A stretch of DNA of 10,700 bases from Chromera velia (taxonomy: Eukaryota > Sar > Chromeraceae): the NCBI GenBank assembly GCA_018398765.1, contig JAHBMJ010002266.1, forward strand, positions 11,113-21,812. Reading direction: 5' to 3'. The translations under genes and the position numbers were made by a program. Under the pieces are notes generated by a model, which made no database searches, was not told where the DNA came from, and was given only the letters and a program-made list of their open reading frames with translations. This document shows positions 1-7,170 of the stretch, one piece after another (positions within the stretch are counted from its first letter, which is position 1; each line of letters opens with the position of its first letter).

Positions 1-1357
1 ACAAGTTGCTGACCTCTTTCAATGGAGAAACAGGGAGGCCAGACAGCAAACACCTGCATTGAGGTACAGTGCAGCAAATATGTGTAGATACACTCTGATG
101 GCATGCAGGTCGCAGTCCTTCCCGAAATGACCCCTCACGACGCCAGGCCATACCGACAATGAACACTAGTATACATATTCTGTAAGCTGTAACAGTTTTA
201 TGAGAGTCTTAGTAATATCTGATTCAGATACAGGTGGTTAAAGTCTGACAGACATCGGTTGGTTTAGTCTAGCAGTTAATATCAATCTTAAGCATTCTTA
301 GTGATGATGTCAAGCAGACACGTTAAGCATGCACTTCACTAAAATCACCGAATGAAAGCATACCCGACTTCACGATGCGCGGCCTCGTGATACACCCATG
401 CACGCTATATATGTGCGTGCCTGCATTTGCATTGATTTGTGTCCATCTGCATGTCCATGCATGTATCGATTGGAACCTCGCTCGCTGTGCACGCCCGGCG
501 CGCCTCCATCCATGCCCGCTATACCTGCGGTGCGCCCTCGGTCCGCGCCTGCTACCTGCATAGCGCCCTACAACGGTGCAACGCCCATCATAACATGGTC
601 ATACATCTATATTTCAACTTTTTTGATGTATCGATATCGTAAAAAAAAAGCCCCGAAAAGCTTTGCTCGGATCGCTTCTCATTAGCTATCATTTACTATC
701 ATTACCAGGCTCAGAAAAATAATATTGCTCCGGAAAACGAGGTAGGAGGCACTTACTATAAAACTTTTCTTTGAAATTCCCTTTCTTTCTGCCCAGTACT
801 CCCCGGTTCAGATATAGTTTTATAAAGTTAGAACTTAGAAGCTCTCTAGGAAGCTCTTCAAGTTTGTTTGTTGCCGTTCTCCCCGCAGTTCTCCCTCTTT
901 AGTTTTCTTTTCTCAAAAAATCAGAAACGATTGTATGAAGCATAGTAAAACACTAAGTAAAATATAGAATTGGTTTAAAACTGCATGGCTTAAACTGACT
1001 GAACTTAGCCAAATTAGAATATATTGGGGTCAGCGACCTATGAGGCTATGACACACAGCCATACACTGCTTAGAATATAACGATCTAGATAACAATAAAG
1101 TAACGGCCCTAAACTGGCTTGAGAACTTCCAGTTTTCTTTATGTTTTTTACCTGCCTCATACTATAACTGATGATGATGATGATGATGATTGAGGGTTAA
1201 ATCCTAGATTTAGCGACACCAAATCCCAAGCCACTACTAGACTAAGCTACTATAAACCACCTGAAACAAAAATCTTCAAATTTATCGATGGATTTCGTGA
1301 ATATCCGTAAATGTGGCAACCTCTCTGAACTTAAGTGCCACTTGAAGAAATATAATC
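1..1357. other. AT-rich region without recognisable genes
   Basis: Stops are frequent in all frames. A more GC-rich island at about 370-600 holds overlapping short frames on both strands, caused by CATGCA- and GCGC-rich sequence. None has a domain or plausible protein composition. No tRNA, rRNA or promoter was recognised apart from the GAT microsatellite listed separately. Confidence 0.6.
1170..1190. repeat. (GAT)7 microsatellite
   Basis: Seven perfect GAT triplets occur in AT-rich DNA without a surrounding open frame. Confidence 0.9.
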
Positions 1358-1489
1358 AAGATGATCTCTATCTGCGGCATCGTTTTGTAAGAGACCGTCC
1401 ATGCCTGTGGTGTAGATGGTCAAGATACCGTCCATATATGCGGCTTTGGCTTTTAAGACACCGTAAATGATCCGCGTCTACGGCGTAAA
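1358..1489. repeat. Degenerate 33-bp tandem array, four units
   Basis: Units begin at 1358, 1391, 1424 and 1457. The last three share GA-x-ACCGT near their start. The first three share TG(C/T)GG near the middle and an AA end. The period is exactly 33, so any frame through it gives an 11-residue repeat. A 60-codon plus-strand frame (1288-1470) crosses it, but nothing else supports that as a gene. Confidence 0.6.
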
Positions 1490-1641
1490 CTTTCAAGCTT
1501 ATCCAAAAATGCGGCTCAAACTTTCAAGTGGTAGTTAGGTTCAGGGAGGTCAATGTGGCTTTGTTTTTCAAAATTCAATCCCCGTCTGCAGCGCAAACAC
1601 TGTGAAACTTTCAAAACACTGATTGCATCTACAGTACACGG

Positions 1642-1681
1642 TTTTTAAATATGTCCCACGCTTTTAAAATATGTCCTACGC
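1642..1681. repeat. 20-bp tandem duplication
   Basis: Two adjacent 20-base copies, differing at about two positions, share a TTTT-AAATATGTCC-ACGC pattern. They lie among scattered copies of AAACTTTCAA (1487, 1518, 1605), suggesting an old, decayed repeat family over 1300-1690. Confidence 0.65.
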
Positions 1682-2813
1682 CTGCGGCACGCATAAAAAC
1701 CATCCGCCGCACATGATCCACGAAAGCGACTTCATATTTAAATGATTTTAAGTGGCTTGTAATATCAAAGAGGCCGTTTTTTTATATGCTTTCTATGAAA
1801 CCTCTCACTGAGTCTACTCGACATTGCCTGGCAGTGAAAAGAAACGATGTCTGTTCGAGTAATGAGACGCACTCTAACTAGCACTCTAACTGTGAGATTA
1901 ACTTAAATTTAACTTAGCATCTTAAAAACTAATTAACTTAAAAGAGTTATAAAACAAACAGAATGTCCAACACACAAAATAAAACTATAATGAAGCTGCA
2001 GTGCTGCCTAGTGCTGCCAGTGTATCAAACGCTGCAATGTTTCTCTAAGATCGGCAAGGCCTGTAAAGAGCATATTAAATTGCTAGCCAAATTCTATACT
2101 AGGTTAAATTATTATAGGCTCCGAGAGCGCCTAGATTGAACGAACATTGAGAGAGAAAAGAGTCTTGAAAATTAAAACCAGAAAAGACCTAATAATTAAA
2201 ATCTCTCACTATTTTCATCGCTGGTAGTCGTAGGATGGAACAAATCGACAAACTAGGTTAGATCCGCCTCTCATATATGGGGATGCGACATACATGAAAA
2301 AACCCTCAATCATCTCTCACTAAATTTTGGTCACATAATCTTAAAGATAAACAGGTGTATATCACAACCCCAAACAGCATTGAGCCCTTTCAAGTTGCTC
2401 TTATGTCATACAGTCTTTCACCGATTTTTTTATCTCCTAACTTAAACACACGACATCCCAGAGATCGATTTATAGCTCTCCACTCGTTCAACTGTCTTTC
2501 TTTCAAAAGTTATTTCCCCTACGGTGTTAAGGTCTACTTAGAGGGGTTGGCGCTAGTGAATGCTTGCAGAGGTTTAAGGGTCTTCAGGGCTTGATGTCGC
2601 TGGAGTGGTTCAGGTCGATCGCTAGTAACAGACTCGATCGATGTCAGGAGCATGGAGCTTTCTTGCGATTCAGCGATCGATCTGATTTCATAGTAGTCTT
2701 CCAGAAAGTCTTTCGGAAGTCTTTCATATAATTTCGATCGAAATGTGACAGGCCAAAATCTGTATAGTACAGGACGTTAACGTCCCGTCTCTTTTCTTGT
2801 TGATCCTTAAAAA
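1682..2813. other. AT-rich intergenic DNA
   Basis: Apart from the palindromes near 2616-2785, nothing is recognised. The 79-codon plus-strand frame at 2355-2594 has no domain and an unremarkable composition. Confidence 0.55.
2616..2744. other. Cluster of CGATCG palindromes
   Basis: CGATCG occurs at 2616, 2635, 2674 and 2735. The last lies inside a perfect 14-base palindrome ATTTCGATCGAAAT (2731-2744). A separate perfect 14-base palindrome GGACGTTAACGTCC lies at 2772-2785. The function is unknown. Confidence 0.6.
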
Positions 2814-2890
2814 GGTAGGTAGCGAGGATTGAACCTATGATCTTCTGTTTGTTAATGTTGTATGTTAACCACTAAGTTATGAACGTAAGT
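2814..2890 (-). pseudogene. Degenerate tRNA-like sequence with Pol III A box, B box and terminator
   Basis: Read on the minus strand, an A-box-like ATAACTTAGTGG (2869-2880) is followed at tRNA spacing by a full B-box match GGTTCAATCC (2826-2835). A run of five T (2809-2813) follows at once and is a Pol III terminator. CAGAAGATC before the T arm resembles tRNA-Arg. Counting back from the T loop places a seven-base TTAACAA in the anticodon loop position. However, the acceptor, D, anticodon and T stems pair poorly, so this is a tRNA pseudogene or the head of a tRNA-derived SINE, not a working tRNA. Confidence 0.35.
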
Positions 2891-2977
2891 GACACACACC
2901 ATTTTCTTTTGCTTAGCACTATTTTCGATTAAGTCAATTTATTTAATTCTCATTTTCTTTCTAATCACGCTTTGATA

Positions 2978-3062
2978 GCGCATAGCATTCGCCCCTTTCT
3001 AAGATTGAGATTCCACGCTCGATTTATATATGATGTAATCGCATAGTATTCGCTCCTTTCTA
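2978..3062. repeat. Pair of 24-bp direct repeats 61 bp apart
   Basis: The copies at 2978-3001 and 3039-3062 match at 21 of 24 positions, sharing CGCATAG-ATTCGC-CCTTTCTA. The 37 bases between them are AT-rich, with no gene visible. Confidence 0.65.
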
Positions 3063-3146
3063 GGCAATTAATACTATATAGAGTTCAGTATGGTCGTTAA
3101 AAAAAAAATTAACATTCCTGATGCTTCATCAATTCTTAAGGTTATG

Positions 3147-3237
3147 TTTTTTTTTTTTTCTCTCTTTTTTTTCTTTTTTTTTGTACTTCAAGGACTGTTT
3201 CAGATCGTGTGTTCTTATGACCATTCTTTTTTTTTTC
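3147..3237. repeat. Poly-T and poly-pyrimidine tracts
   Basis: A run of T with a few C covers 3147-3182, and a second T-run lies at about 3225-3237. On the minus strand these are A-runs that give the Lys-rich translation of a spurious 73-codon frame. They may be old poly-A tails of inserted retrosequences. Confidence 0.7.
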
Positions 3238-3598
3238 AGTACCGTATGCATGTAGTAATACCGTAATGTACTCATAGACACTTTCGCACATTGGTTATGT
3301 GCATGTACACACCATATACAATTCACGCACTGACACGTGGACTTCACCAACTCATCGAACGGATTAATTGAGCTAAATCATAAGGGAAGCCACACATTTA
3401 ATCCAATCAGCGATCCACGCACCGTCGGAGCATCGCAGCACATCATCACAGAGCAACACTCAGAGCAACATCGCGACGCATGTTTCATCGTACCTCATCG
3501 CAACACATGCATGCATCATTGCAACACCTTAATTATGAGCGTGCGCGGCCCCGCAAAGCACTCAAGATCACGCGACCGCGAGGGAAAAAAAAAAAAAT
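3238..3598. other. Intergenic segment with degenerate CATCGCAACA copies
   Basis: Between about 3430 and 3530 CATCGCARCAC-like words recur loosely, and a TGCATGCATG word lies near 3508. A 13-base A-run at 3585-3597 abuts the TGA of the unidentified minus-strand frame. Overlapping plus-strand frames here show no protein character. Confidence 0.45.
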
Positions 3599-4144
3599 TC
3601 ACTGTCCGGCGCGCCCAATTCTTTCCATCGTGACCTTCACCTTGGTCACCGCCCAGGTTTGAGAGTCCACTAGGTATTGGATGCATCTGTATGCAGGGTT
3701 CTTCCTCCTCTGAACTTTGCCGTTGATGCTCTCCACGAGTCTCTCTCTTCCCTTAATTACTCTCTTTGCTTTTTTCTAGGCCGCCACTTCCTTTTGTTTG
3801 ATCTCTTCCTGCTTGATGACATGTGGGAGCATGTTAGGGTTGATGTCAGGTTGCTGAAAGACTAGATGAGGAGACTGCGGGGCGAAGGGGTTGTATTGGT
3901 GAGTCTCCTCTTTCTTGGTCTCGCTTTTTGTCATTGTGGTTGGTGTGGTGACCTCTGAGAGGTTCTCTCTCCATGCTGCGGCTCCTTCTTCAGTCTGGGT
4001 ATCTATGTTCATAGCGGCTTGGATATGTGCTTTGGCTTGGGAGGAGAAGGAGTGTGGGATCGGCATCTGGTTCGGATAGTCAGGGTACGGGGTAGGATAG
4101 GTGCTGGGACCGTTGTTTGCGAACATGTTGGCTTTTGTTTCCAT
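3599..4144 (-). CDS. Unidentified protein, Pro/Asn/Gln-rich N-terminus, with an internal TAG
   Basis: The first ATG is at 4144, though the frame is open back to a TGA at about 4206-4208. From the ATG, 122 codons run to TAG at 3776-3778, and 58 more in the same frame run to TGA at 3599-3601. The N-terminal part is rich in Pro, Asn, Tyr and Gln (for example YPTPYPDYPNQMPIP), then Thr, Glu and Lys, and looks disordered. The part after the TAG is basic (KKAKRVIKGRER) and ends in an ordered-looking stretch with NPAYRCIQYLVDSQTW. No known domain is recognised. The N-terminus faintly resembles the disordered start of a retrotransposon Gag, but there is no zinc knuckle, and it lies downstream of the pol gene rather than upstream. 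It could be a Gag relic, an accessory ORF or a host exon. The plus-strand readings here are worse. Confidence 0.4.
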
Positions 4145-4332
4145 AGATGTAAGAGTTTCTTGAAGAGGGAAGTGGTTATGATCAGGCTTAAGAGGATTTG
4201 GATTTCAGCTGGTTCAACTTGATCACAGTGATTGAAGAGTGGGGTTTAAAGAAAGTTGCCAAAAGTTTTGAAGAGGGTCGATCGAGATGTCGGGCTTGCA
4301 ATTTCTTTGTGGGGAAATTTTCGGTCAATCGA

Positions 4333-4515
4333 TTCGGCCGGCTGTCGGCCGAACATACGTGTCTGTGCATGTCTCTTATTCGGCTTTCAGCCGAATTCGG
4401 TCGAAAAGAATCGGTTTTCGGACGGGGAAAGGCCTCTTTTTTCCGATTTTTTGCCTCCTTAACGTGTTTCTTTCGGCCGCTTACCGGTCGCTTCTCGGCC
4501 GATCTCCGGCCAAAT
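4333..4515. repeat. Cluster of GGCCGA-type inverted repeats
   Basis: TTCGGCCG and CGGCCGAA (4333-4340 and 4346-4353) form an 8-bp stem. ATTCGGCT and AGCCGAAT (4378-4385 and 4389-4396) form another 8-bp stem with a three-base loop. Further TCGGCCG, CCGGTCG and TCCGGCC copies continue to about 4510. The low stop-codon density opens several frames on both strands (for example 4188-4562 minus and 4198-4581 plus), with peptide motifs such as FGR and SAE repeated. These simultaneous frames are a composition effect of the repeat, so no gene is called. Confidence 0.6.
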
Positions 4516-5195
4516 TTTTGTTTTGCTGTCGTCTCCTGTAGCAAGCTCTCGACATCTTTCACAGCTCACCTTGAGATTTAGTATCGCTTGTGCCGATTGC
4601 TCGGTATCTCCCCCCCCCCTCCTTTATCTTTAGGTTACTTTCTGGTGTCAACTCTTGTCATGAGTCTCGCAGATACTACTCTGAGTCTTCCCATTCCAGT
4701 ATAACTCTTGTTTGTCGCGGTCAGTCACTGCCTTGCTGTTGTTTAACGTATGGTCATGCCTTCTTCTATTCTTCAGTAGTGTCGCTGTACTCTGTAGTGA
4801 GTCTCTTCTACCTCGGTGCATCCTTTCACTCCAGGTCAGGTCAAAGAGTGAGGTCAGTCCATGATATGCCAATCCTACCGTATCTTTTGTGACGATCAAG
4901 CTGCTGTTGTCTGGTTGCATACTCGTCTCTTTTCTAACTCATCCTTATATTGCTCCCTCTTTCTGTTTGCATCTTGCTGGTATACATCTCTGTAGACTGG
5001 ATCCGACATTGATCCATGATGTCATCGATACATCGATCTTTATCGTCGAGTCCTTCCACTACAAGTCGATTGTACGTATGCAACATGTGTCTCTTCATCT
5101 CCATCGTCCTCTCGCCGTTCCAGCACGTCGCCTCTGTTCTCTTTTCCGTCCATTCTCGGCATCACATTGATCATCCACCGTGCTTTCTTCCACAG
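4516..5195. other. Pyrimidine-rich (plus strand) region without assignable genes
   Basis: The plus strand is rich in T and C, and so the minus strand in purines, like the pol region. It contains a run of ten C (4610-4619). Short frames on both strands (90 codons minus at 4648-4920, 100 plus at 4590-4892) show no recognisable domain. Confidence 0.5.
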
Positions 5196-5325
5196 AAGGG
5201 ATCCTTACACTCACGTCCGCGGCAAGGATCTCTCTGCTTACATCTACGGCAAGGATTTCTCTGCGTGCGTCTATGGTAAGGATCTCTATGTCTACATCTA
5301 CGGTATGGATCTCTATGCATCTTCC
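5196..5325. repeat. 27-bp minisatellite, about 4-5 units
   Basis: Units starting near 5196, 5224, 5251, 5278 and 5305 share AAGGATCTCT at the front and CTACGG(C/T) at the end. The 27-base period keeps frames open on both strands: nine-residue units such as KDLSAYIYG on the plus strand and AVDVSREIL on the minus strand. A plus-strand frame of 149 codons (5167-5616) runs through it, but its second half is only translated pyrimidine-rich DNA. On the minus strand the frame carries a TAG and lies between TGA codons about 85 codons apart. I do not call a gene. Confidence 0.75.
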
Positions 5326-5440
5326 CTACCTCGTCGCCATCTTCTTTTTCCTTCAGGTGGGCACTTTCAAAAAAAATTGATCAGAACGGTCTTTCTTTCT
5401 CTCTCTTCTTGCATTTCCTGTTACGTTGTCCTCGTCTCCC

Positions 5441-5528
5441 TTCTCTTTCTTTTCGCAGTTCTTGTCACGCTATTCTCTTCTCTCTTCTCTTTCTTTTCAC
5501 AGTTCTTGTCACGCTGTTCTCGTCTCTC
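5441..5528. repeat. 44-bp direct tandem duplication
   Basis: Two adjacent 44-base copies (5441-5484 and 5485-5528) differ at three positions only. Each contains a long pyrimidine tract followed by (G/A)CAG, which looks like a 3' splice site on the plus strand. A partial relative may precede the array at about 5420-5440. Confidence 0.85.
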
Positions 5529-5829
5529 CCAGAGTTTGATCCGTCTCATTCTTTCTCTTCTCCTTCGGTTGCCTCTTTTCGAGTACATGAGTGTATCACC
5601 TCTTTCTATGCTCTAACTTAGGCTCACTGGTCATTCATTTACTCGCTTTCTTTCTCTTTCTGTTTCGCTCTGATGCTTGTCTGTTTGCAGAGCTCTCCGA
5701 GGCGGTGTAACTCGTTCATTGTCAAGTCGTTCGTCGATGTCTCTTTCTTGAGTCTCGCCATTCTCTGCCATCTCTATCCGTCTCCTGCTGTCTCTTGTCT
5801 TTTTGTGTCTTTGTTTCTTTTGCGTTTAA
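5529..5829. other. Pyrimidine-rich tract
   Basis: This C/T-rich sequence has repeated TCTCTTTC words and a TGTTTGCAG word near 5683-5691 resembling a 3' splice site. I see no gene. Confidence 0.5.
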
Positions 5830-5950
5830 AGAAGTGGGTGGTTGATTGGGTAAGTGAAGAATGAGGGGTGATTGGGTGAGTGAGTAGATGTGGGTGAGTG
5901 AAGAAGGTTCTCATAGACTGGTTGGTGGGTGAATATGTATGGGTGTGGTC
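5830..5950. repeat. Degenerate G/T-rich minisatellite
   Basis: TGATTGGGT(A/G)AGTGA occurs twice, and variants of GGTGAGTGA and GGGTGG fill the stretch. On the minus strand it forms the C/A-rich tail of the possible SINE fragment. Confidence 0.55.
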
Positions 5951-5960
5951 GTTGGGTCGT

Positions 5961-5987
5961 GGCACACTCAGCCTTCTGCTGAGTGCC
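5961..5987. other. Strong inverted repeat (hairpin)
   Basis: CACTCAGC and GCTGAGTG pair perfectly around a CTTCT loop, and two further G-C pairs form outside after a two-base bulge. It lies within the possible SINE fragment and may be part of its body. Confidence 0.6.
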
Positions 5988-6060
5988 CATACTATTCGCA
6001 CCCTTTCAGATGCAAAGAGTAAATGCACCGAAGTGCTAACCACTTGTGAGTTTAGAGAAT
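5961..6060 (-). repeat. Possible tRNA-derived SINE fragment
   Basis: On the minus strand AGTGGTTAGCAC (6033-6044) matches the D-arm and A-box segment of many tRNAs. About 40 bases on, GGGTGCGAATAG (5992-6003) resembles a decayed B box. It is followed by a strong hairpin (5961-5987) and then by a simple repetitive tail on the minus strand (to about 5830). Upstream lies an A-run of 12 or so (T-run at 6082-6093 on the plus strand). This head-body-tail order is that of a tRNA-derived SINE, but the B box is poor and no family was recognised. Confidence 0.3.
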
Positions 6061-6096
6061 TTGCTTGTGTCTGTATGAGCATTTTTTTTTTTTGAA

Positions 6097-6117
6097 TAAG
6101 CCTGGGCGCGAGGCTTA
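6097..6117. other. Perfect 7-bp inverted repeat beside a T-run
   Basis: TAAGCCT and AGGCTTA flank a seven-base GC-rich loop. On the minus strand the hairpin is followed directly by an A-run rather than a T-run, so it is not a conventional terminator in that direction. Confidence 0.5.
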
Positions 6118-6127
6118 GTTCGGTATT

Positions 6128-6137
6128 TGTGTGTGTA

Positions 6138-6177
<40 letters not shown>

Positions 6178-6197
6178 TATGTGTGTGTATGTGTGCA
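6128..6197. repeat. (GT)n microsatellite with GTAT interruptions
   Basis: There are about 70 bases of alternating GT with several TA interruptions, which split it into a pure core (6142-6170) and variant flanks. It can be read as open frames on both strands and has no coding meaning. Confidence 0.95.
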
Positions 6198-6199
6198 GG

Positions 6200-6420
6200 T
6201 CGATAATGATAATGTACTAGGGAGCAAGGGCCCAGTACGAGCGATTGAGCGGCAACCTTACCTCTCCCTGGGAGGTTCTGGTGGTGTGAGTGGTCAACTC
6301 ACCCCCTGGGGGACCTTTTGTGCGCATGCGCATACGCATGCGACTTCTCGCCGCGAAGGCGTCAGGATCGGAGGCTGTGGGTTATATGTGCGCCTGGCAG
6401 GTCAGTGTTATCTGCCTTTA
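6200..6420. other. Intergenic segment with several short hairpins
   Basis: The segment between the two microsatellites has a more balanced composition than its flanks. It holds GTACT-x-GGG paired with CCC-AGTAC (from about 6214), GTGAGT with ACTCAC (6286-6302), CCCCC with GGGGG (6302-6312) and GGCAG with CTGCC (about 6397-6417). It could be part of an unrecognised short interspersed repeat. No gene is seen. Confidence 0.35.
6321..6342. other. Palindromic GCATGC pair
   Basis: TGCGCATGCGCA (6321-6332) is a perfect 12-base palindrome and CGCATGCG (6335-6342) follows within three bases. Alternating purine-pyrimidine sequence of this type can form Z-DNA or bind dyad-symmetric factors; neither is shown here. 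Confidence 0.6.
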
Positions 6421-6492
6421 TTCATCAGTCACCAAATTTTGCATCGGTACGCGGTGCTGCTCCAGGGAGGGTTCGTGTGTATAGGTGCATGC

Positions 6493-6630
6493 GTGGATGA
6501 ATGGGTGATCGGGTGGATGGATGGATGGATGGATGGATGGATGGATGGATGGATGGATGGATGGATGGATGGATAGGTGGGTCGATGGATGGCTAGATAG
6601 ATGGGTGGATGGATGGATGAATGGTTGATT
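6493..6630. repeat. (TGGA)n tetranucleotide microsatellite
   Basis: The core at about 6513-6573 is a pure TGGA array. Degenerate copies (TGGGTGGA, TAGA, TGAA) extend on both sides. This explains the WMDG and SIHP peptide repeats seen in translation, which are not genes. Confidence 0.95.
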
Positions 6631-6631
6631 C

Positions 6632-6928
6632 AAATGATGGATCGTTGTCGGTTTGAGGTTTTCTATGCCTAATTTCTCTTTTGAGATGACTTGATGTTTA
6701 TGTAGTTTAACTGCTTTTCGAGTTTTTAGGTTTGCTTTATTTTAATTTAATCGATCAAATTTTTTTTTCGAGGTCTGACAAGGAGTTACGGCAGAGAGGC
6801 ATTTGGTGGAGCTCTGTGTTCGGTCTTTCTCTATTGATCAATTCTATTAGTCACTCAATCGATCCTATCATTAGCGGCAGCATACTTCGGATCCGTTCGA
6901 TTTTGACTTAAGGTATTACTCCATCCGT
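6632..6928. other. Region downstream of pol, possible 3' untranslated region or 3' LTR
   Basis: If the retrotransposon is complete on this side, its 3' LTR would begin here on the minus strand. An AATAAA-like word occurs on the minus strand at about 6735-6745, beside AT-rich sequence with GATC-containing words. With only one possible LTR copy in the window, the boundaries cannot be set. Confidence 0.3.
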
Positions 6929-6990
6929 CATGGATTTGCAAACATTCACTTCATTCATATATGGATCATGCAGACATTCATTTCATTCAT
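6929..6990. repeat. 31-bp imperfect tandem duplication just downstream of pol
   Basis: The two copies (6929-6959 and 6960-6990) share ATGGAT at the front and ACATTCA-TTCATTCAT at the end. On the minus strand they begin some 40 bases after the pol TGA, where the 3' untranslated region or the start of a 3' LTR would be expected. Confidence 0.6.
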
Positions 6991-7029
6991 CATTCATGTC
7001 ATCATAAATTGTTCTCGGTCCGGCTTCCT

Positions 7030-7167
7030 TCATTTTGCTTTCATGATTTCCGTTCCTCTTTTGACTTTTGGTCCCTCCTCAAATTCTTGAATGAGTGCAG
7101 GACAGTCGCAGTCTTCTCCATCAGTCCACCACGACTTGTCCGGGCACTCCTCATAGACGAGTGAGTA
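7030..7167 (-). CDS. C-terminal half of the retrotransposon chromodomain and Pol tail
   Basis: Forty-five codons follow the TAA at 7168-7170 in the same frame and end at TGA (7030-7032). The sequence begins YSLVYEECPDKSWW and continues EDCDCPALIQEFEEGP. This matches the second half of a chromodomain, whose usual pattern is Tyr-Leu-Val-Lys-Trp-x-Gly-Tyr-Pro, then a Trp with acidic residues, then Cys-Pro-x-Leu-Ile-x-x-Phe-Glu. Only the single TAA codon separates it in register from the N-terminal half, at a place where relatives commonly have Glu or another polar residue. Of the aromatic cage, the first Tyr is kept, the central Trp appears as Tyr and the next aromatic as Cys. Binding to methylated histone tails may therefore be altered, as in chromoviral chromodomains lacking a complete cage. 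Such domains direct integration to heterochromatin. Confidence 0.65.
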   Translation of the reverse strand, partial: YSLVYEECPDKSWWTDGEDCDCPALIQEFEEGPKVKRGTEIMKAK

Positions 7168-7170
7168 TTA

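Noticed and set aside
370-685. Overlapping short frames in a GC-rich island
   Set aside because: They are open on both strands, with no conserved motif and composition driven by CATGCA and GCGC words.
1358-1489. CRISPR array
   Set aside because: The units are contiguous, with no unique spacers, the repeats are degenerate and the DNA is eukaryotic.
4188-4581. Minus frame of 124 codons and plus frames of 127, 84 and 68 codons
   Set aside because: Four overlapping frames are open at once because the GGCCGA repeat lacks stops. No frame looks more protein-like than the others.
5167-5616. 149-codon plus-strand frame with apparent transmembrane segments
   Set aside because: The hydrophobic second half is only translated CT-rich DNA; the first half is the 27-bp minisatellite.
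101-6493. Repeated GCATGC words as a sign of a coccidian parasite genome
   Set aside because: The motif is common in apicomplexan promoters but is short and palindromic, so it is too weak to assign the organism.
6036-6633. Frames translating as THTH, CVCV, WMDG and SIHP repeats
   Set aside because: They are translations of the (GT)n and (TGGA)n microsatellites.
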